Shown: positions 45,577 to 58,270, counted from the stretch's first letter. The stretch: 64,000 bases of DNA from Kondoa malvinella (GCA_039545315.1 BCIM01000002.1:1391369-1455368); one strand, 5' to 3'. Notes: a model not told the origin generated them from the letters alone. Made by a program: numbers and translations.

Positions 45577-46321
45577 ATGACCGACTCTTCAATTCGTGTG
45601 AACGTACCGACGCAGCTCGTGGTCGCACCGCTCGTAGCGTCAATTCTCGGTTTTGGCTCAGGGTAGATACAGCTCTTGAAAGAGGTGGATGACGCTGACA
45701 GGCTCTGTGTAGGCTCATGACATCTACATCACTCGCTTCGCTGCAATTTCTAGCGGAAAATGCCCATTGTCAGCCAACGACAGTGCAAGGATGGTATTTT
45801 TACCAAGTAAGGTCTCGTCTACACTCTCTGCAACTCTGTGCTGTATGATGTGCTCTGTGTGCTCTTGCTGTACGGATCCGAGTGTCCTCTGCAGCTCGTT
45901 GAGAGCTCCAAGCTGATGCATAACGCTCGACAGAAAACCAAAAACTACCGTGTCATACTATCTGGCCTCAAAGGTGGTATCAAGACAGGTGCCAAGCTCG
46001 GTGGATGGACAATGGCATTTGTAGGACTGCAGGAAGGATTGTGCAAGGGCATCAGGTCAGCGCAAGGGAATGTGCAGGGCGAGAAGGGCATCAGCGGCGC
46101 CGTAGCAGCAGGTGGACTGACTCTTGCAGCGTCTAAGATATGTAAGTGTCTTGGTTCGTGCCGTGAAGTTGCTCAACCTTTGGCCAGATCGCTTGTCGAA
46201 CCGCGCCCTGCCAAAGCGGCTGATGCTTGGTTTGACTGTTGGCGGTCTGGCTGGCGGTCTCGAAGATTTGCGAAATTATCTGCGCGAGCACACAGAGCTT
46301 GAAGAGTCTACGCTGGCTTAG
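45577..46321 (+). CDS. Tim17/Tim22/Tim23-family inner-membrane protein
   Basis: Exons 45577-45662, 45713-45806, 45934-46141 and 46188-46321, 173 aa. Three to four short glycine-rich membrane segments: PLVASILGFGSG, GLKGGIKTGAKLGGWTMAF, GAVAAGGLTLAASKI and LMLGLTVGGLAGGL. GxxxG packing is typical of Tim17/22/23 relatives, which include import translocases, peroxisomal Pmp24 and complex I subunit B14.7. The conserved PRAT signature is not complete, so the exact member is open. Intron 2 (127 nt) is longer than usual here. Confidence 0.65.
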
Positions 46322-46823
46322 AAGGCTATTTGACTGTCCTAAGGCGCATCACTGTAATGAGCAGACACCAGCACGCACGCGACAATGCGTGGGTAGCTAG
46401 TGGGTCCATGCATCACGAAAGTGAGTCTCTGCCTGTCTCTCTCGTCTGTCGGTGCGCAAGATTGATGCTAAGAAAGGCACAAGCTTTTTCGATCAGGCGT
46501 TGGGGAGCCGCTCGCCCACCCGATCACCCCAACAGACTTCTGTCGATCATCAAAGCGACAGCAGCAGCCTACGCAGCGGTGCGTCTGAATGCGATTCAAC
46601 ACAGTGGACAAGGCGGCATGCTTATGTGAGGGAAGTTGGCCGCTGAAAAAGGGTGTTTCTGACAATTGCATGTGCCGATATCAGAAACACTTTTAGCCCC
46701 TTCCGCCGCCCTAGATCGCCCCCGCTTCTGCCTCGTGCTCATTCACTTGCATAGCCCCGCTCCGCTGATGCGAATATCTCCTCATTCGTGGCATCTCCCC
46801 TTGTCTGTAATTGATACCCATCC
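46322..46823. other. Intergenic region with a perfect 10-bp hairpin
   Basis: No coding signal I trust. GTGTTTCTGA at 46653-46662 and TCAGAAACAC at 46681-46690 form a perfect 10-bp stem with an 18-nt loop, extended by A and T runs. CCCCGCTCCGC-like GC-rich promoter matter follows. Confidence 0.5.
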
Positions 46824-49375
46824 ATGTCTGGTGTGATTAGAAAAGAAGTTTGTAGGAAGTGCAAAAGAAGGAGAGCCAACAGCGACTTGTTGAATGGGGA
46901 TCTGTGTCGATCCTGTCATGCGTCGTCTACAGAACATAGGCACCTAGTGGGGGAGCATCGTCAAACAGATTATGTTGCGTTTCTAAAGGTCAGCATTAGA
47001 TCAACAACAACCTAAACTTGGCTTATATTTCCACAGGCCAGGGTATCTGAATTGGAGGCAGAGTTGCAATCGGTCAAGGAGGAGCCATTGTCGCAACCAT
47101 TCGCTAGACGCTCAAGACCGGTCAGCCTATCGAGTGGAAGTGGTAGCAGCCTCTCGCCTAGCTCTATACCCGAGGTGCTGCCTCTCAGTTCCGCTCTGGC
47201 CGCCCCAACAATCAAACCTACAGATATCATCATCCAGCCAGCCGACCTGGAAGCTTTAGCGGAGCGCCTAACGATATCGACACATGGCGAAGCCTTCCCA
47301 TACGGTCCAGGTAATGTAAACGTAGCACGGGCAGGATGCGTACTCACTAGTTGACAGTCTCGAATCCGTTGCTGGTCGCAGATTCTCCTCCCAGCTCTCC
47401 TTCCATCAAACCAAGTCTACCGCCCGACTCTTTCTTGCCTTTGGGTACCACTCCTGCTCTGATCGACCATCTTCTGACTCTGTACTTCCGTTGGGTCAGT
47501 CTGACTTTCACTGCCGATCGCATGCTCACTGACGAAGGAACAGCATCATCCCGTGTTCATCTTCTTCTCGAAGCCTTTGTTTTTCGCTCATCTGGCAACT
47601 GGTGGTAAATACTGCACTCCCCTGCTACTTAATGCTGTTCTTGCATACGCCGTAAGACTCAATTTCATCCGTACTTCGACTCAAGTTTGACCTCTTAGAC
47701 AGTGCTCGATCTCGGATGAAGTGCAGATTCGCAGCAATCCAGCTGATCCGTCCACTGCTGGAGATGCTTTTATGTCGATGTGCCGCAGCATTATGGATGG
47801 AGAGCTCCACTCTTCACCTTCTGTGACTACTGTTTCCGCCCTGAATCTGATGGCGAAGCGAGAGGCGGCTTTTGGGCGAGCCAACTTGGGCTGGTTATAC
47901 TCTGGCATGTGAGAGATAACCCTGATGCTACTTTCGGTTATGCCTGACACATCGTGGCAGCGCTTTTCGCATAGCTATCGGACTTGGGCTGCATCTCGAC
48001 CCATCGCCTCTTGTCACAGATGGATTAATGTCCGAAGAGGATGCTAGAGTCAGGAAAGCGTAGGCTCATCTACCACTAAGCATCGAAGGATCGTGCTGAA
48101 GCGTCGTCGTAGCGTCTTTTGGGGCTGTTATGCAAATGGTAAATTCACCACCCGAACCACTCGTGCTGTACTGACTTTAGGTGACAGACAAAGCATGGAG
48201 TGCCTATCTGGGTCGACCAAACAGCATTCGGCCAGAGATTGTCACAACGCCTCGCCTGACTGATGATGCTGCCGGTGAAAGCACTACGGCTGTTCGTAAG
48301 CTTTCATCTCTCTTCCAGGATAATCGTAGCGTATTGAATTGCATCTTAGATTCTTCCTCCCCGGAATACCTCAATTATCCTGGTAAGGTGCATGCCACCA
48401 GTCGCACACACGACTCACAATTTGTTCAGGACTGCTTCATTCAAACACTCTATTCTACTGCTTTGTCGATATTTGGGACTACGCCAACGACATGTTGACA
48501 AGCCTGTATTCTAATAGTACGAATCCGTTGGCAAGAGAAGCTGCCCAGCCCGCCCTCAGATTAGCAGAGCAAGTGAAAGATTGGAGAGCTGCACTTCCAG
48601 CATGTGCCCAACTTGGCCCGTCTTTCAGTGGTCCTATCGTCACCCTTCTACAGTATGTCGACACGCGTGTCTCCCAATGATTGTGAGCTGACCTAAAGCT
48701 GAACACAGTATGCTGTCCGAGAATGTTATCCTGCTCGCCTTCAGACCTCTAGTGGATGTGCGAAATCTGGAACCTACACCTCGTTCTCGATGCCTAGCCT
48801 CAGCAAAGAAGATCTGTGGGCTGCTTGAGCAATACAGAACATCTTTTGGGCTGTACGCTACTCTGTCTCGGAATGAACTGTTTTCTGACTGATGCTTCAA
48901 TGACAGACGGATTATCAGCTTGAATTTCATTTACGTGGTGTCTACAGCCGCTACAGTTCTCATCTACGAGCGAAGCAGAGGCGCGACACAAGAGCTCTAC
49001 GACCTGTTGAATCTCTGCATGTCGTCGCTCGACGAAATTGCGAAGAATGGTTGGAAGAGTTCCGCTCATGCAGCGAGGGGTCTACGCAAGCTCGAGCAGC
49101 AGTCAGCAGGTCGACTACATGTCAGAAGGTCGTCTTCTTCCTACTCTCAGTCCCAAGCAGACGCGATGCGGCCCGCTCAGCAACCTGCATTCCCCTTCAG
49201 AACGCATCAGCCAATGGCGCAACAGATGGACATGAACTTTGGCTACGCTGAACAGCCTTTCGACAACAGCATGCATTCTTTCAATCAGTATCATTTTGGG
49301 CAACAAATTCAGCAGCCGTGGATCGTAGGGGATGACCCGTACTTGGCAAACTTTGCCAATCCCGTGTTGTTCTGA
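46824..49375 (+). CDS. Fungal transcription factor (fungal_trans middle-homology region), unusual zinc motif
   Basis: Eleven exons (46824-46988, 47037-47310, 47358-47494, 47544-47651, 47703-47908, 47961-48059, 48113-48138, 48188-48382, 48430-48652, 48709-48852, 48907-49375), about 681 aa. The N-terminus has VCRKCKRRRANS and LCRSCHAS, only four cysteines, followed by a coiled-coil linker (ARVSELEAELQ): a reduced form of the usual Zn2Cys6 head plus dimer element. The middle carries the fungal regulatory domain: HHPVFIFFSKPLF, GRANLGWLYSGIAFRIAIGLGLHLDP, VFWGCYANDKAWSAYLGRP. The C-terminus is Gln/Asn/Pro-rich, a likely activation region. A pathway-type Pol II regulator; target unknown. The exon at 48113-48138 is 26 nt. 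Confidence 0.82.
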
Positions 49376-49572
49376 ACAAGCTGGAGAGGGTCTTTACCTG
49401 GGCTAGGACAGTGGTGTACAGCTATATATTTTAGGTTTGCCTGCTTGTACATTAAGGTGCGGTCTTGAACTTTAGCAGACTTGGATCGGAACTGCGATAC
49501 CAGCTTGTTTTGGAAAGATACCCTGTCTTGATACCTCTCATGCGACAGACGACATAGCTGTTCTGCGCAATA

Positions 49573-52287
49573 ATGGCCCAAGACATTGAACCTCGACATA
49601 AAAATGTTTCGCCCAGTCAAGCTATACGTAGCTCGCAAGAGTCCAAAGAGTTCGATGTCAAGCCTGTACTCTACTACGTCTATCCGCTGTCTATCTTGGT
49701 GTCACATCGGGAAGCGCAGGAGCTCTTGACTCGAGCCGCTCTCACGGATCTTAGTCGTGACTTCTCCTTGGTATTCCTTGCTCCTACTTTCTCCCATCAC
49801 CAAGCTGACTTGCTTACTAAGCATGCCATCTTCCTGGACTACCTGGAGGGAAGAGATGATTGCCTTGTCATGCAAGCTGCATCATTTGACTCTCTCAAAC
49901 GATGCATCAAAGCAGTACGCAGACTGCTTGAAGAAGGTTGTCGAAGCTTTCACGAATGGATTGAACGTGCTGAAGGGCATTCCATCTTTGCGATCGGAAG
50001 CAATGCTGTTCGAATGGTCCCGTGTGTGAGAACTGCGTCAATCGGCTCAAAGCTGACCACCTTGGCAGACGATACGGAGTTAGACGATCTACCTCCTACT
50101 TCTGATACCCTCTTCACTGGCTTGGTGAAGAAAGAGAGCTGTGAAGCTCTCGTACCACAGTCGGCTGCATCAGAACCCCCTGCAAAGCTAGAGGTGAAGG
50201 AAAACGGAGTACTAGCTCAGAACAACAAGTTGAAGTTGAAGCCACTCGAAGCATCAAGCTCAGACATGGCCCTGTCATCGGCATCCCACAAACCATCAAC
50301 AGCGCCATCGCTCCATTCAGAAAGCTCTGACAAGCACATGTCACAGCCAGATGAGCTGCAGACACAAGCTGGTTATCCTCTTCAAGACGAAATTTCAGCC
50401 GTTTACCTCTATACTATGGACATTACCCCTCACTTCAGAGCTCGGCTTCTCAGTAAGGGCAGTGGCAGAGAGCGTGCTCGTATACGGGAAGTCCAGGAAT
50501 TGGTCAAGCTTGAAGAACCTCTTTACGTTGAGAACGGCACCATCCTTCACATTATGGGTTCCCGAAGGGCTATACAAGAGTGTATTACCGAGTTGCGACG
50601 GATCGGACGAGAGCGAGAGTGAGCGAGTGGTCTTCGCCTGGTCAGTGCAGACTAAGGTTATAGCAGCTCAGGATTCGCCCATAAGCCGTTCGAGCCGTTC
50701 GAGCCTAGATTCCAAGAAGAGTTGTGCAAGGTGGTTCAGGCCGATGGTCCAATCGAAGACCATACTAGCAAACGGTTCTTCATTCAAGGTTCGGCTGTAG
50801 AAGACGAGCTGTACTCGGGCAAGCTGCGCAGCCGGCACATGCTGTACATTGCTGTCCATGCGTTGGTTGATGCTGTCGTAGTGAAAGAAGAGGGAGATCG
50901 CTACCTGGTGCTGCGTGGAACCCCAAATGCTATTGCTGCTGCCGAAGATCCATGTAAGGACTCTTTGGTTCTATCGACTCATCACCTGAAGGCGATTCTC
51001 TTAGTCAAAAGGCTGATTACCGAAGCCGAAAATTCGGCTGCACGCCTGTCAGAAAACGTGTCTCGACTGGGATGCGCTGCAGACTTCTCGCAGGTCGACC
51101 TCTCACTGAGAGACATCACCACCTGTTCAGTACCTCTGCCGTCTTGGGTACCACGGCTGCTTCTCAGAGATCGCGCCGCAATACTCAAAGAAATGCGCCA
51201 TATACCGGGCATCAGATTTTGCGATGTGCGTGACCATCGCAGCACGCCCCCCTGGCCTAGTCCTGTCCTGCTGATCAAGGGCGACCGAATGTCCATCAAA
51301 TCCGCCATCAGCCTAATGGTAGACAAAGTTGGCTTCAAAGAACTTTTCGTCGTTCAGAACGATTGGTTCGCAACCGATGGCGCTGCCGAACCCATATTCG
51401 CTTCCCCTGCCTCCTCTTTGATATTCGGACCACCAGCGACCGGCTCACATGTCTCTTCTTCATTGTTCCCTCCTGACACCAAAGTCACTTATTTCCTACC
51501 CATTCCCTCTGCTGTCGCCAGAACTCTCCTTGAAAGAACGACTAGAATGGAAGAATCGCTGCGCATAAGCGTGCCCAAATTGCGAAGAGCTGTCTGCAAG
51601 TCGCACACTTCTGAAGATGCCGCACAATACAGTCCTATCGGCTATACTCTTCTGCACGGTGCCTGGAATGCAGTCTCACAGGCAGCCGGACGTGTCACAC
51701 AATACGGACAGCGACTTGCGCCTTGGTGGCATCATGACGGGCCAAAAAAATCATGCATTCTTCAAGAGAAGGAGCTGTCTTCGGAAAAACCTTCGGCAGA
51801 GATGCTCGAGAATATGCATTCTACCTTGTCAGCAGAGATGTCCTGGTCGCTGTCGCCGAAGGGGCACCCATTTTGGCTGGACCAAAACACTTCTGTGTTG
51901 GTTTTGCGCTACTTGCAACGCTGCAATTACTCATTAATAGATAACAGCTCTTTCAAAATTGCAAACAATGCTCGATGTGTTGTGTTCGGAGCAGCCAGGA
52001 AGACAATACTTCGACTGGAATCAGAGTCCTTCGCGAGCATTACTATCGACCGAGACGATTATGTTATCATTAAAGGCTTTCCGTCGCCTGTCCGACTGGC
52101 TGCTCAGAAGGTGGTCGATATCCTAAGAAATCCACAAGAGAGGGGCTGGTACTTTTCGCCTTCCGACGAACTCCTCGAGCTTCTCGGCCAATCGTCAAAC
52201 AGCCCCTCGAAAGAGGGTCGCAAACGCTCCGGCTCGCCTATGTCAAGCGCGGACAAACGCCAAAGGCGAAGCAATCCATGGGAATAG
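49573..52287 (+). CDS. Large protein with KH-like repeats, unknown
   Basis: Two exons, 49573-50618 and 50667-52287, 888 aa. Repeated blocks share a beta-strand then helix pattern ending in a small loop: LVMQAASFDSLKRCIKAVRRLLEE, ILHIMGSRRAIQECITELRRI, YLVLRGTPNAIAAAED, VLLIKGDRMSIKSAISLMV and YVIIKGFPSPVRLAAQKVVDIL. This recurs at least five times and resembles degenerate KH-type RNA-binding folds without the GxxG loop. Between repeats lie Ser-rich linkers; the C-terminus is basic (DKRQRR). An RNA-binding role is inferred. Unlike most genes here it has a single intron. Confidence 0.6.
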
Positions 52288-52359
52288 GAACGAACTCAAT
52301 CATGCTGACTGTTGATATATGCAATACACTATATGCCTGGTATACAAGTTGCCTTCGGT

Positions 52360-54160
52360 TCACCACTTTACAGCTAAGCCATTCACTTCCTCGCTCTCCA
52401 CTGCTCGATACTGGGTTCGACACCATTCGATTCGATCTGCCATATCCTTCCGTATTCGGGCGATCAGCTCTTCCGATTTACATGTGCTTGTACTCTGGCC
52501 GGACAAATACGGCAGCAGACTTTGATGCACCTCATCACCTTTCCTGAGGTTCTCTTCTTGCCCTATAGCCCAATACCGCTTTTCGACTAAAGCGACCCAA
52601 TCTTTCCCGCTCAAATTCTCATCCACCCTAGGCAGTCCTTCTTCATCTAGTACCACCCGACTTTTTGCAGGTAGTTGACCGCCGCCATTCACACAACCAG
52701 AAGGACAAGCCATGACTTCGATATAATCATAACCTCGTTCATCTTCGTCCTTCTTTTTCCGCGAGACGAGTCTTTTAGCTTGTATGGCGCCTTTGGTAGC
52801 TACCAAGTTCTTCTCTCTTCCTAATTTGCGCACCAGATTGGAGAGATTTCGGAAGCCGTAGCATGTTGCGCCTTTGAAGAGCGTACCAGATGGAGAAGTG
52901 AGGGTGTAATCTATATAGTCGTCGCCTCGAAGTGATTTGGTCGATAATCTGAGATCTGGGAGTGTTGAAGCAGGTAGGGACGCGATAAGAGAAGAGATGG
53001 TTTGATGCAGGTAAGAGCCGGAAGAAGAGCCTGGTGCAGCCAGCAATTCTGGAAAGACGGAATCCCTCGCGTCAGGCGTGTAGCTTTCTGCTAGCTTGCG
53101 AAGATCAAGATCCTTCTCTTGCATCATCTTGAGCACTTCGCCGGTCGTCAAGACACAATCCGTTTCCCTTACTCCATCAGGTGTAAAATCAGGTCGTGAA
53201 GCTTCCAACTTCTTATCGTAGCAAGGCATGACAGTGACATGATACACATCGGCAGCAATAGCTTGAGGTAAATGATTCGTGCGCCACCAGTCCTTGATTA
53301 ATGTGCCCATGATGGCTTGAGGGGATTTGACTGCGCTGATAAAGGGTATAAAAGGTGCGTGGGTCTTCTCAGCATAGCAGATCCAGCCTGGACATGCTGA
53401 AGCTAGGATAGGCAGTGATGTAGAGGTGGAAGAGCGCTCTCGCCATTCTTGCTGCGTTTCTTGTAATGATATTGAACGAGCGAAAGTGGTGTCGAAGATG
53501 GAACTGCTCTGCGGTTAATAACGGCCGACCGAAGAGGTTGTATAGCTCACTGGAAGTTCAGATGCTGTCTAAAGAACTGCCGCAGCCCTTTTAAACATGA
53601 TTCAGGCGATATATCATGCGCGGCTGCTAGTGAGGCGAGCGACTGAGGTGAAATGGATAGGACAGGCGTCAAAGACTATACAGACCATCAGCGATATCCT
53701 TAGACAGTACGAGAAGTCGACTCACAGGCTGCTCCTCTAATACTCTGTACAGCTCTTCATGGCTTTGCATAGACACCAAGACGCTTTCTGCACTGGTAAT
53801 GCACCCCGAGCATGCCAAACAATCGTTGAGCGTTATTTCAGCTTTTGCTAGCTTCTTCGGTGCCGTGAGTTCATCATCTTGTTCAAAGTAGGCTCCAGAC
53901 TTGTCAATTTGGATCTCAGTCTGTCGAGCGAAATGGCAGTGTCAATCAGCACAGCAGGAAATGATCCGTGCACCTGACTCACAGCAGCGAAGCCCTTCTT
54001 CTCTTGAGTAGTTGGCTCTGCTGGTGCAGCTACTTCAACAGGTTTGATGCAAATAGCAGACGGGCCAAGGAAGTCATTCAAAGTTTCGAGAGACTACAGG
54101 AGTGTCAGTATCATGTCTATCGAGCATGGTTGGCCTTACCAAAGTCGCGCTGAAGGCCAT
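52360..54160 (-). CDS. NAR1: Cytosolic iron-sulfur assembly protein Nar1 (hydrogenase-like)
   Basis: Reverse-strand exons 54140-54160, 53983-54093, 53726-53920, 53551-53675 and 52360-53506; 532 aa. Nar1 binds two Fe-S clusters and links early and late CIA machinery in cytosol and nucleus. N-terminal cluster ligands are in [13 protein letters not shown]; the hydrogenase-like core has [41 protein letters not shown] and the last ligand motif [14 protein letters not shown]. The first exon is seven codons. Its 3' end faces the KH-like gene, 72 bp between stops. Identity is secure; the tail after the last motif is about 100 residues, near family normal. Confidence 0.93.
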
Positions 54161-54325
54161 GTATGGCTGCCTAAAAGCAACAAATTGGAATTCTGTAAAT
54201 TGCGCGAACGATCAACAAACCGTCAGTGGCGATATCTGTAAGCACAGGATCGGACAAGGTCTGTGAGGAGTAGTCAAGAATACAACAAGAAGCTATCAAT
54301 ACATTATTAGTGTTTTGGCGTGTAA

Positions 54326-56175
54326 TCAATCCGCCTTTTCTTCCGCGCTGTGAAGAGCTTGCTCTTGACCTGAATGACCGCATTCACAATCATCGCTGCA
54401 CTTGAGGCTTTCCGTATCCGTGACGAGGTTGCCTATGCTGTCCTGCATGTTCTGCTTGATCAAAGCTGACGGTTCCTTCTTTTTCGTTTTCAGCTTTCGT
54501 CGCTTGCCTTCGAGCATGTTGGGTTGAGCTATTTCGCTAACAGGTGTAGAAGGTTGCGTAAAAGGAGAAGGAAGAGCGAGCATATGACCCATGCGTTGAA
54601 CTTTTGTTTTGAGGTACTTGTCCAATTCGGCAGAGTCGGTCAATCCAGCTCCAATCATGCCTACTCCTGCACCGCGCTCATACTCGCTCGTCCCACTCTC
54701 GCTCTCACTATCATCTTCAAACCACTCTTCTTCCTCTTCTTCAGTAGCGCTGGTTGCTGCTCTCGGTTTAGCGAACCGTTTCTGCTGCCTTCTTTTCCGC
54801 AATTGCCGCCGCGCTATCCTTTCTTCAGCCGTCCGCCAACTCCTCGGCACCATCGACACCCTCTCCTCGACATGAATACCCTCCTTTTCAGCCTGTTCCA
54901 TCTTTTCCGGATTGTTCGTCAACAACCTCACTCTGCTCACGTTCAAATCCCTCAATATACAAGCCGCTAGATCATACGTCCTACTATCCGCATGATGACC
55001 CAACAATAAATTAGCGCTGACGGTATCATGACCCAAATCTTGCAAGTTGTAGGCTTTGACTTTTTCTAGTAGACCAATCCCACGACCTTCTTGTCGGAGG
55101 TAAACAATCACTCCTCGTCCTTCAGGTGCGGCAGAGATGAGTCTGAAAGCTTCGTCTAGTTGTTCGCCGCAATCGCATCGTTGTGAACCAATCGTTTCGC
55201 CTGTAAAGCATTCGGAATGGATACGGACTAGAGGTGCTTCGTCTGGTTTGGAGGTAGATGGAGTAGGTGTTGATGCTATGGCAGAGGTAGAGGAGAGTCG
55301 ACCGACGTAGGCGCCTCGAACTATTCGCTCATCCTGGGTTTCGTTTGGCTTCCATGTTGCATCCAGCGATGCAGAACGGATCCAATGAGGGTCTGATGTA
55401 GTAGATGGTGTTCGAGCATTGAGTTGGTGCCGATCAAAGACGAAGGCGAGGTGTTCTTTGGCGTCTCGATTGTTCTTGTAGACGTGTATAAAGACATCGC
55501 CATGCGGTGTTGGTACTCTTGTACGGGCATGACATGTCACTGATAGAGGCGCAGGTGCGTCTGGTAGAGGTGTTGTAGTTGCAGCCGGACTGGCAGCAAG
55601 AACTTTGGATAACGCTATTCGATCACCGGTTGTGGATGAGCCTTTGCGAGGCGATGGACTGATTGATTTCGGATCCGATGAATTGGATAGTCTGAGATTG
55701 CGAGGGGCCTGCTTTGATTGCAAATAAGGAGAAGTTGATTTCGGAGCAGTTCCAGAGTCGTCGCTCGCTTCATACATTTTGCTGTGAGGGTACATCAAGC
55801 CGCCTGGACAGCGGATGCATCGGATCAGCATGCGAGTCAGTCTGTGGGTGCATAAAGAGGTGCTGACCATGCATGTAATGATTCCGGGTTCTGAATATCC
55901 GGTGAGGTCCCTCAAATCAGTTGTCATGCGCGGCAGAATAGATAGAACACTGACTGAGGCCCGCTGAGTGAAGCAGTCTGCAGGATCAAAGGATCCATAG
56001 GTCTTCTCTCTGTTGCCTGACTCCGAAGGGCAGCGGCTGCTTTTGGCTTCTGTTGCGGTGCCAGCATGGATTTCAAGAAGTCGAAATCAGCGCCTGTCAT
56101 CTGATGATCGGCGTGTGCGTGCGACTGTGGTGCATGTCCATGATTGTGAGCGCAGCCAGATGCACAAGAGGCCAT
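54326..56175 (-). CDS. RIB1: GTP cyclohydrolase II (riboflavin biosynthesis)
   Basis: Reverse-strand exons 55951-56175, 55868-55910 and 54326-55803; 581 aa. The enzyme opens the GTP imidazole ring, releasing formate and pyrophosphate, the first step to riboflavin. Core motifs: [24 protein letters not shown] (zinc cysteines), [34 protein letters not shown] and [12 protein letters not shown]. The N-terminus starts with a Cys/His-rich stretch ([20 protein letters not shown]), then about 200 low-complexity residues; the C-terminal 150 residues are Lys/Glu-rich with CSDDCECGH near the end. Both extensions exceed the basic enzyme. Exon 2 is 43 nt. Divergent from IPI3 by 105 bp. Confidence 0.9.
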
Positions 56176-56280
56176 CTTGTTGGTGGGATAGCGTGGCTGC
56201 TGATAGACAAGCTTGTAAATCCCGCGGACTTTAATTTGTTTCCCTCTGGCTATTTCTTGAGCCGCCAACAGATCCCAAGG
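56176..56280. promoter_or_regulatory. Bidirectional promoter between RIB1 and IPI3
   Basis: Only 105 bp separate the divergent ATGs of RIB1 (56175) and IPI3 (56281), so both genes must share regulatory DNA or start inside short leaders here. No riboswitch-like element is visible ahead of RIB1. Confidence 0.6.
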
Positions 56281-58101
56281 ATGCTGCAAGAGTTGATCTT
56301 ATCTGCTTCTTATGGGACACTGGGACTGCATGACTTGACCACCGGAGCTCTGGCAATCAATTTCAAGAATGCAAATTTATCAACATCCTCTGGAGCAGAG
56401 CAGACAGCCAACACACCTCAAGGCTCTTCGCAGCATACAGCTGGTGGCTCATTACCGCCTAGAAAGTGCACAGGATATGTAGAAACTTCAGATGGACAAG
56501 GTGGATTCGTAGCAGGTTGCGGAGGACAGGGCAAAGGTGCTGTCAATGTCTGGAGCTTTGCAAAGGTAAATACATATGGAGAGTGCTGTTGGGAATCATG
56601 TTGATTGGTGTGATCAAAGGAAGCGCCAATACAAAGAAGTCTCATGGCAGTCAGGCTCAACACGATGGCATTGTCGCCTTCAGGCATCTATCTAGCAGGA
56701 GGTTCGCATGACGGTCGAATATTAGTATGGCAGGTCAGTCTTCTCTATCTGATTGTCAAGACACAAGCTGACGCATGGTAAAAGATGAGCACGGGTGCAC
56801 TTCTGACGTCCTACGACGCGCATTATCGGGCTATTACCTGTCTAGCGTGGACAAATGACGATGCGGCTCTGGTATCAGGTAGTGAAGATGCTTTGCTGCA
56901 CGTGTGGTCTTTACCTGGGTCAGTTTCTTGTTCTTCTCAATGTCTAACTCAAGCTGAATATCCCGGCTGTATTCCAGCGTTCTCTCGTCAAGAAGAGATC
57001 CGAATCTGGCGCCAGCGCCATATGCTACTCTTTCAGACCATTCGCTGCCTATCACAGATATCTCTATTGGCATGGGCATCTTTCCACGAGTACGGTTAAT
57101 GACTGCTTCTTCGGACGGATCATGCAAGGTACATTGCCTCTTTTTTCAGTCTGGCATAGCACTGAGCTGTTTGATCAGCTATGGGATCTAACAATACCTA
57201 CTTTACCTTTACTCACGACCTTTAACTTTCCTGCTCCAGCTCAAGTAACGCATCTAGCTCTAGATCCGTCAGAACGGTTCTTCTTTGCCACTTACTCTAG
57301 ACCAGCAGACTCGCTCGCTGAAAAGGGGCAAGCGAGTACTTCAAAGGTAGATAGCAGAAGGACGAGTGTCGTACAGCGGGTGGATTTGTTCAATGGCGGT
57401 GAAAGCATAGGTGGAACTGGTCAAGGCGATATTCAGAATGTGATAGGGGGCAATACTTATACTTCTACGTCAGGTTCTCGTTCTTCCTTTCACACAAAGT
57501 ACTCATCTCACTGCTTACAGGGATCAAATCACAGCCTTACACCTCTCTTCTCTTTCACCACACCTAATCATCGGCACAGCAGCTTCACAAATCCATATCC
57601 TAGCACTACCCTCCCTTCAATCTATTCGGACCATCACTCTAGGCGCAGGCCAAAATTTACCCAGCCCGAATCCTGTTACATACCTCAGTACGATGGCTAG
57701 ACCTGTTGATTTAGTTGGCAGAACGGGGCAAAAGGAGAGTGTGCTCGTAAGACAAGTCGCGCAATTGGGCAGGGAGATACAAAGCCTGGATCAGCGGAAA
57801 GCGGAGGTGTGTTGGGTCCGAGTTACGGGTAACGAAGATGTGCGTTCTTCTTTGCTCGTTCGTGGAGGAGAGTTGATGGTGCGAACAGGTGACGAAACTC
57901 ATCGCGCCCCATCTTGTACAAGCGCAAACTACTTCGGAGCCGTCTGCGACGACTGTACAGGTAGTGCAGCGGCCGATGGAAGTGGATACCAGTGGAATGC
58001 AAGCGGAAAATGCTAAGCTAAAGGAACAGCTTGCGAAAGCGTTGCACATGAATGAGCGGATGTGGGCAGAGTTGGTAGAGCGAAACTTGGGCACGAAATA
58101 A
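56281..58101 (+). CDS. IPI3: Pre-rRNA processing WD40 protein Ipi3 (WDR18-like)
   Basis: Exons 56281-56565, 56620-56733, 56785-56918, 56978-57128, 57179-57473, 57535-57839 and 57889-58101; 498 aa. WD40 blades are visible as GIYLAGGSHDGRILVWQ, AALVSGSEDALLHVWSL, LMTASSDGSCKLWDL, THLALDPSERFFFATY and LIIGTAASQIHIL, then ARPVDLVGR and a C-terminal coiled coil (AENAKLKEQLAKAL) that fits Ipi3. With Rix1 and Ipi1 it acts in ITS2 removal and late 60S maturation in the nucleus. The acceptor of exon 6 is placed at 57534; the nearer AG gives the wrong frame. Confidence 0.82.
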
Positions 58102-58270
58102 TTGTGTTGCAATGCTACAGCTTAGAGCTATGCATGCGGAGAAGCAGGTTAGCCATCTCCTGGAACGTGTAGTCATGTCCTGGAAGTGTCAAGCGGTCCT
58201 TCCCCGCATGACGATGTGAGCCGTCCCTGCTCTGTCCAGCAGGTTCTCTTCCTACAACCTTGCAACCAGA

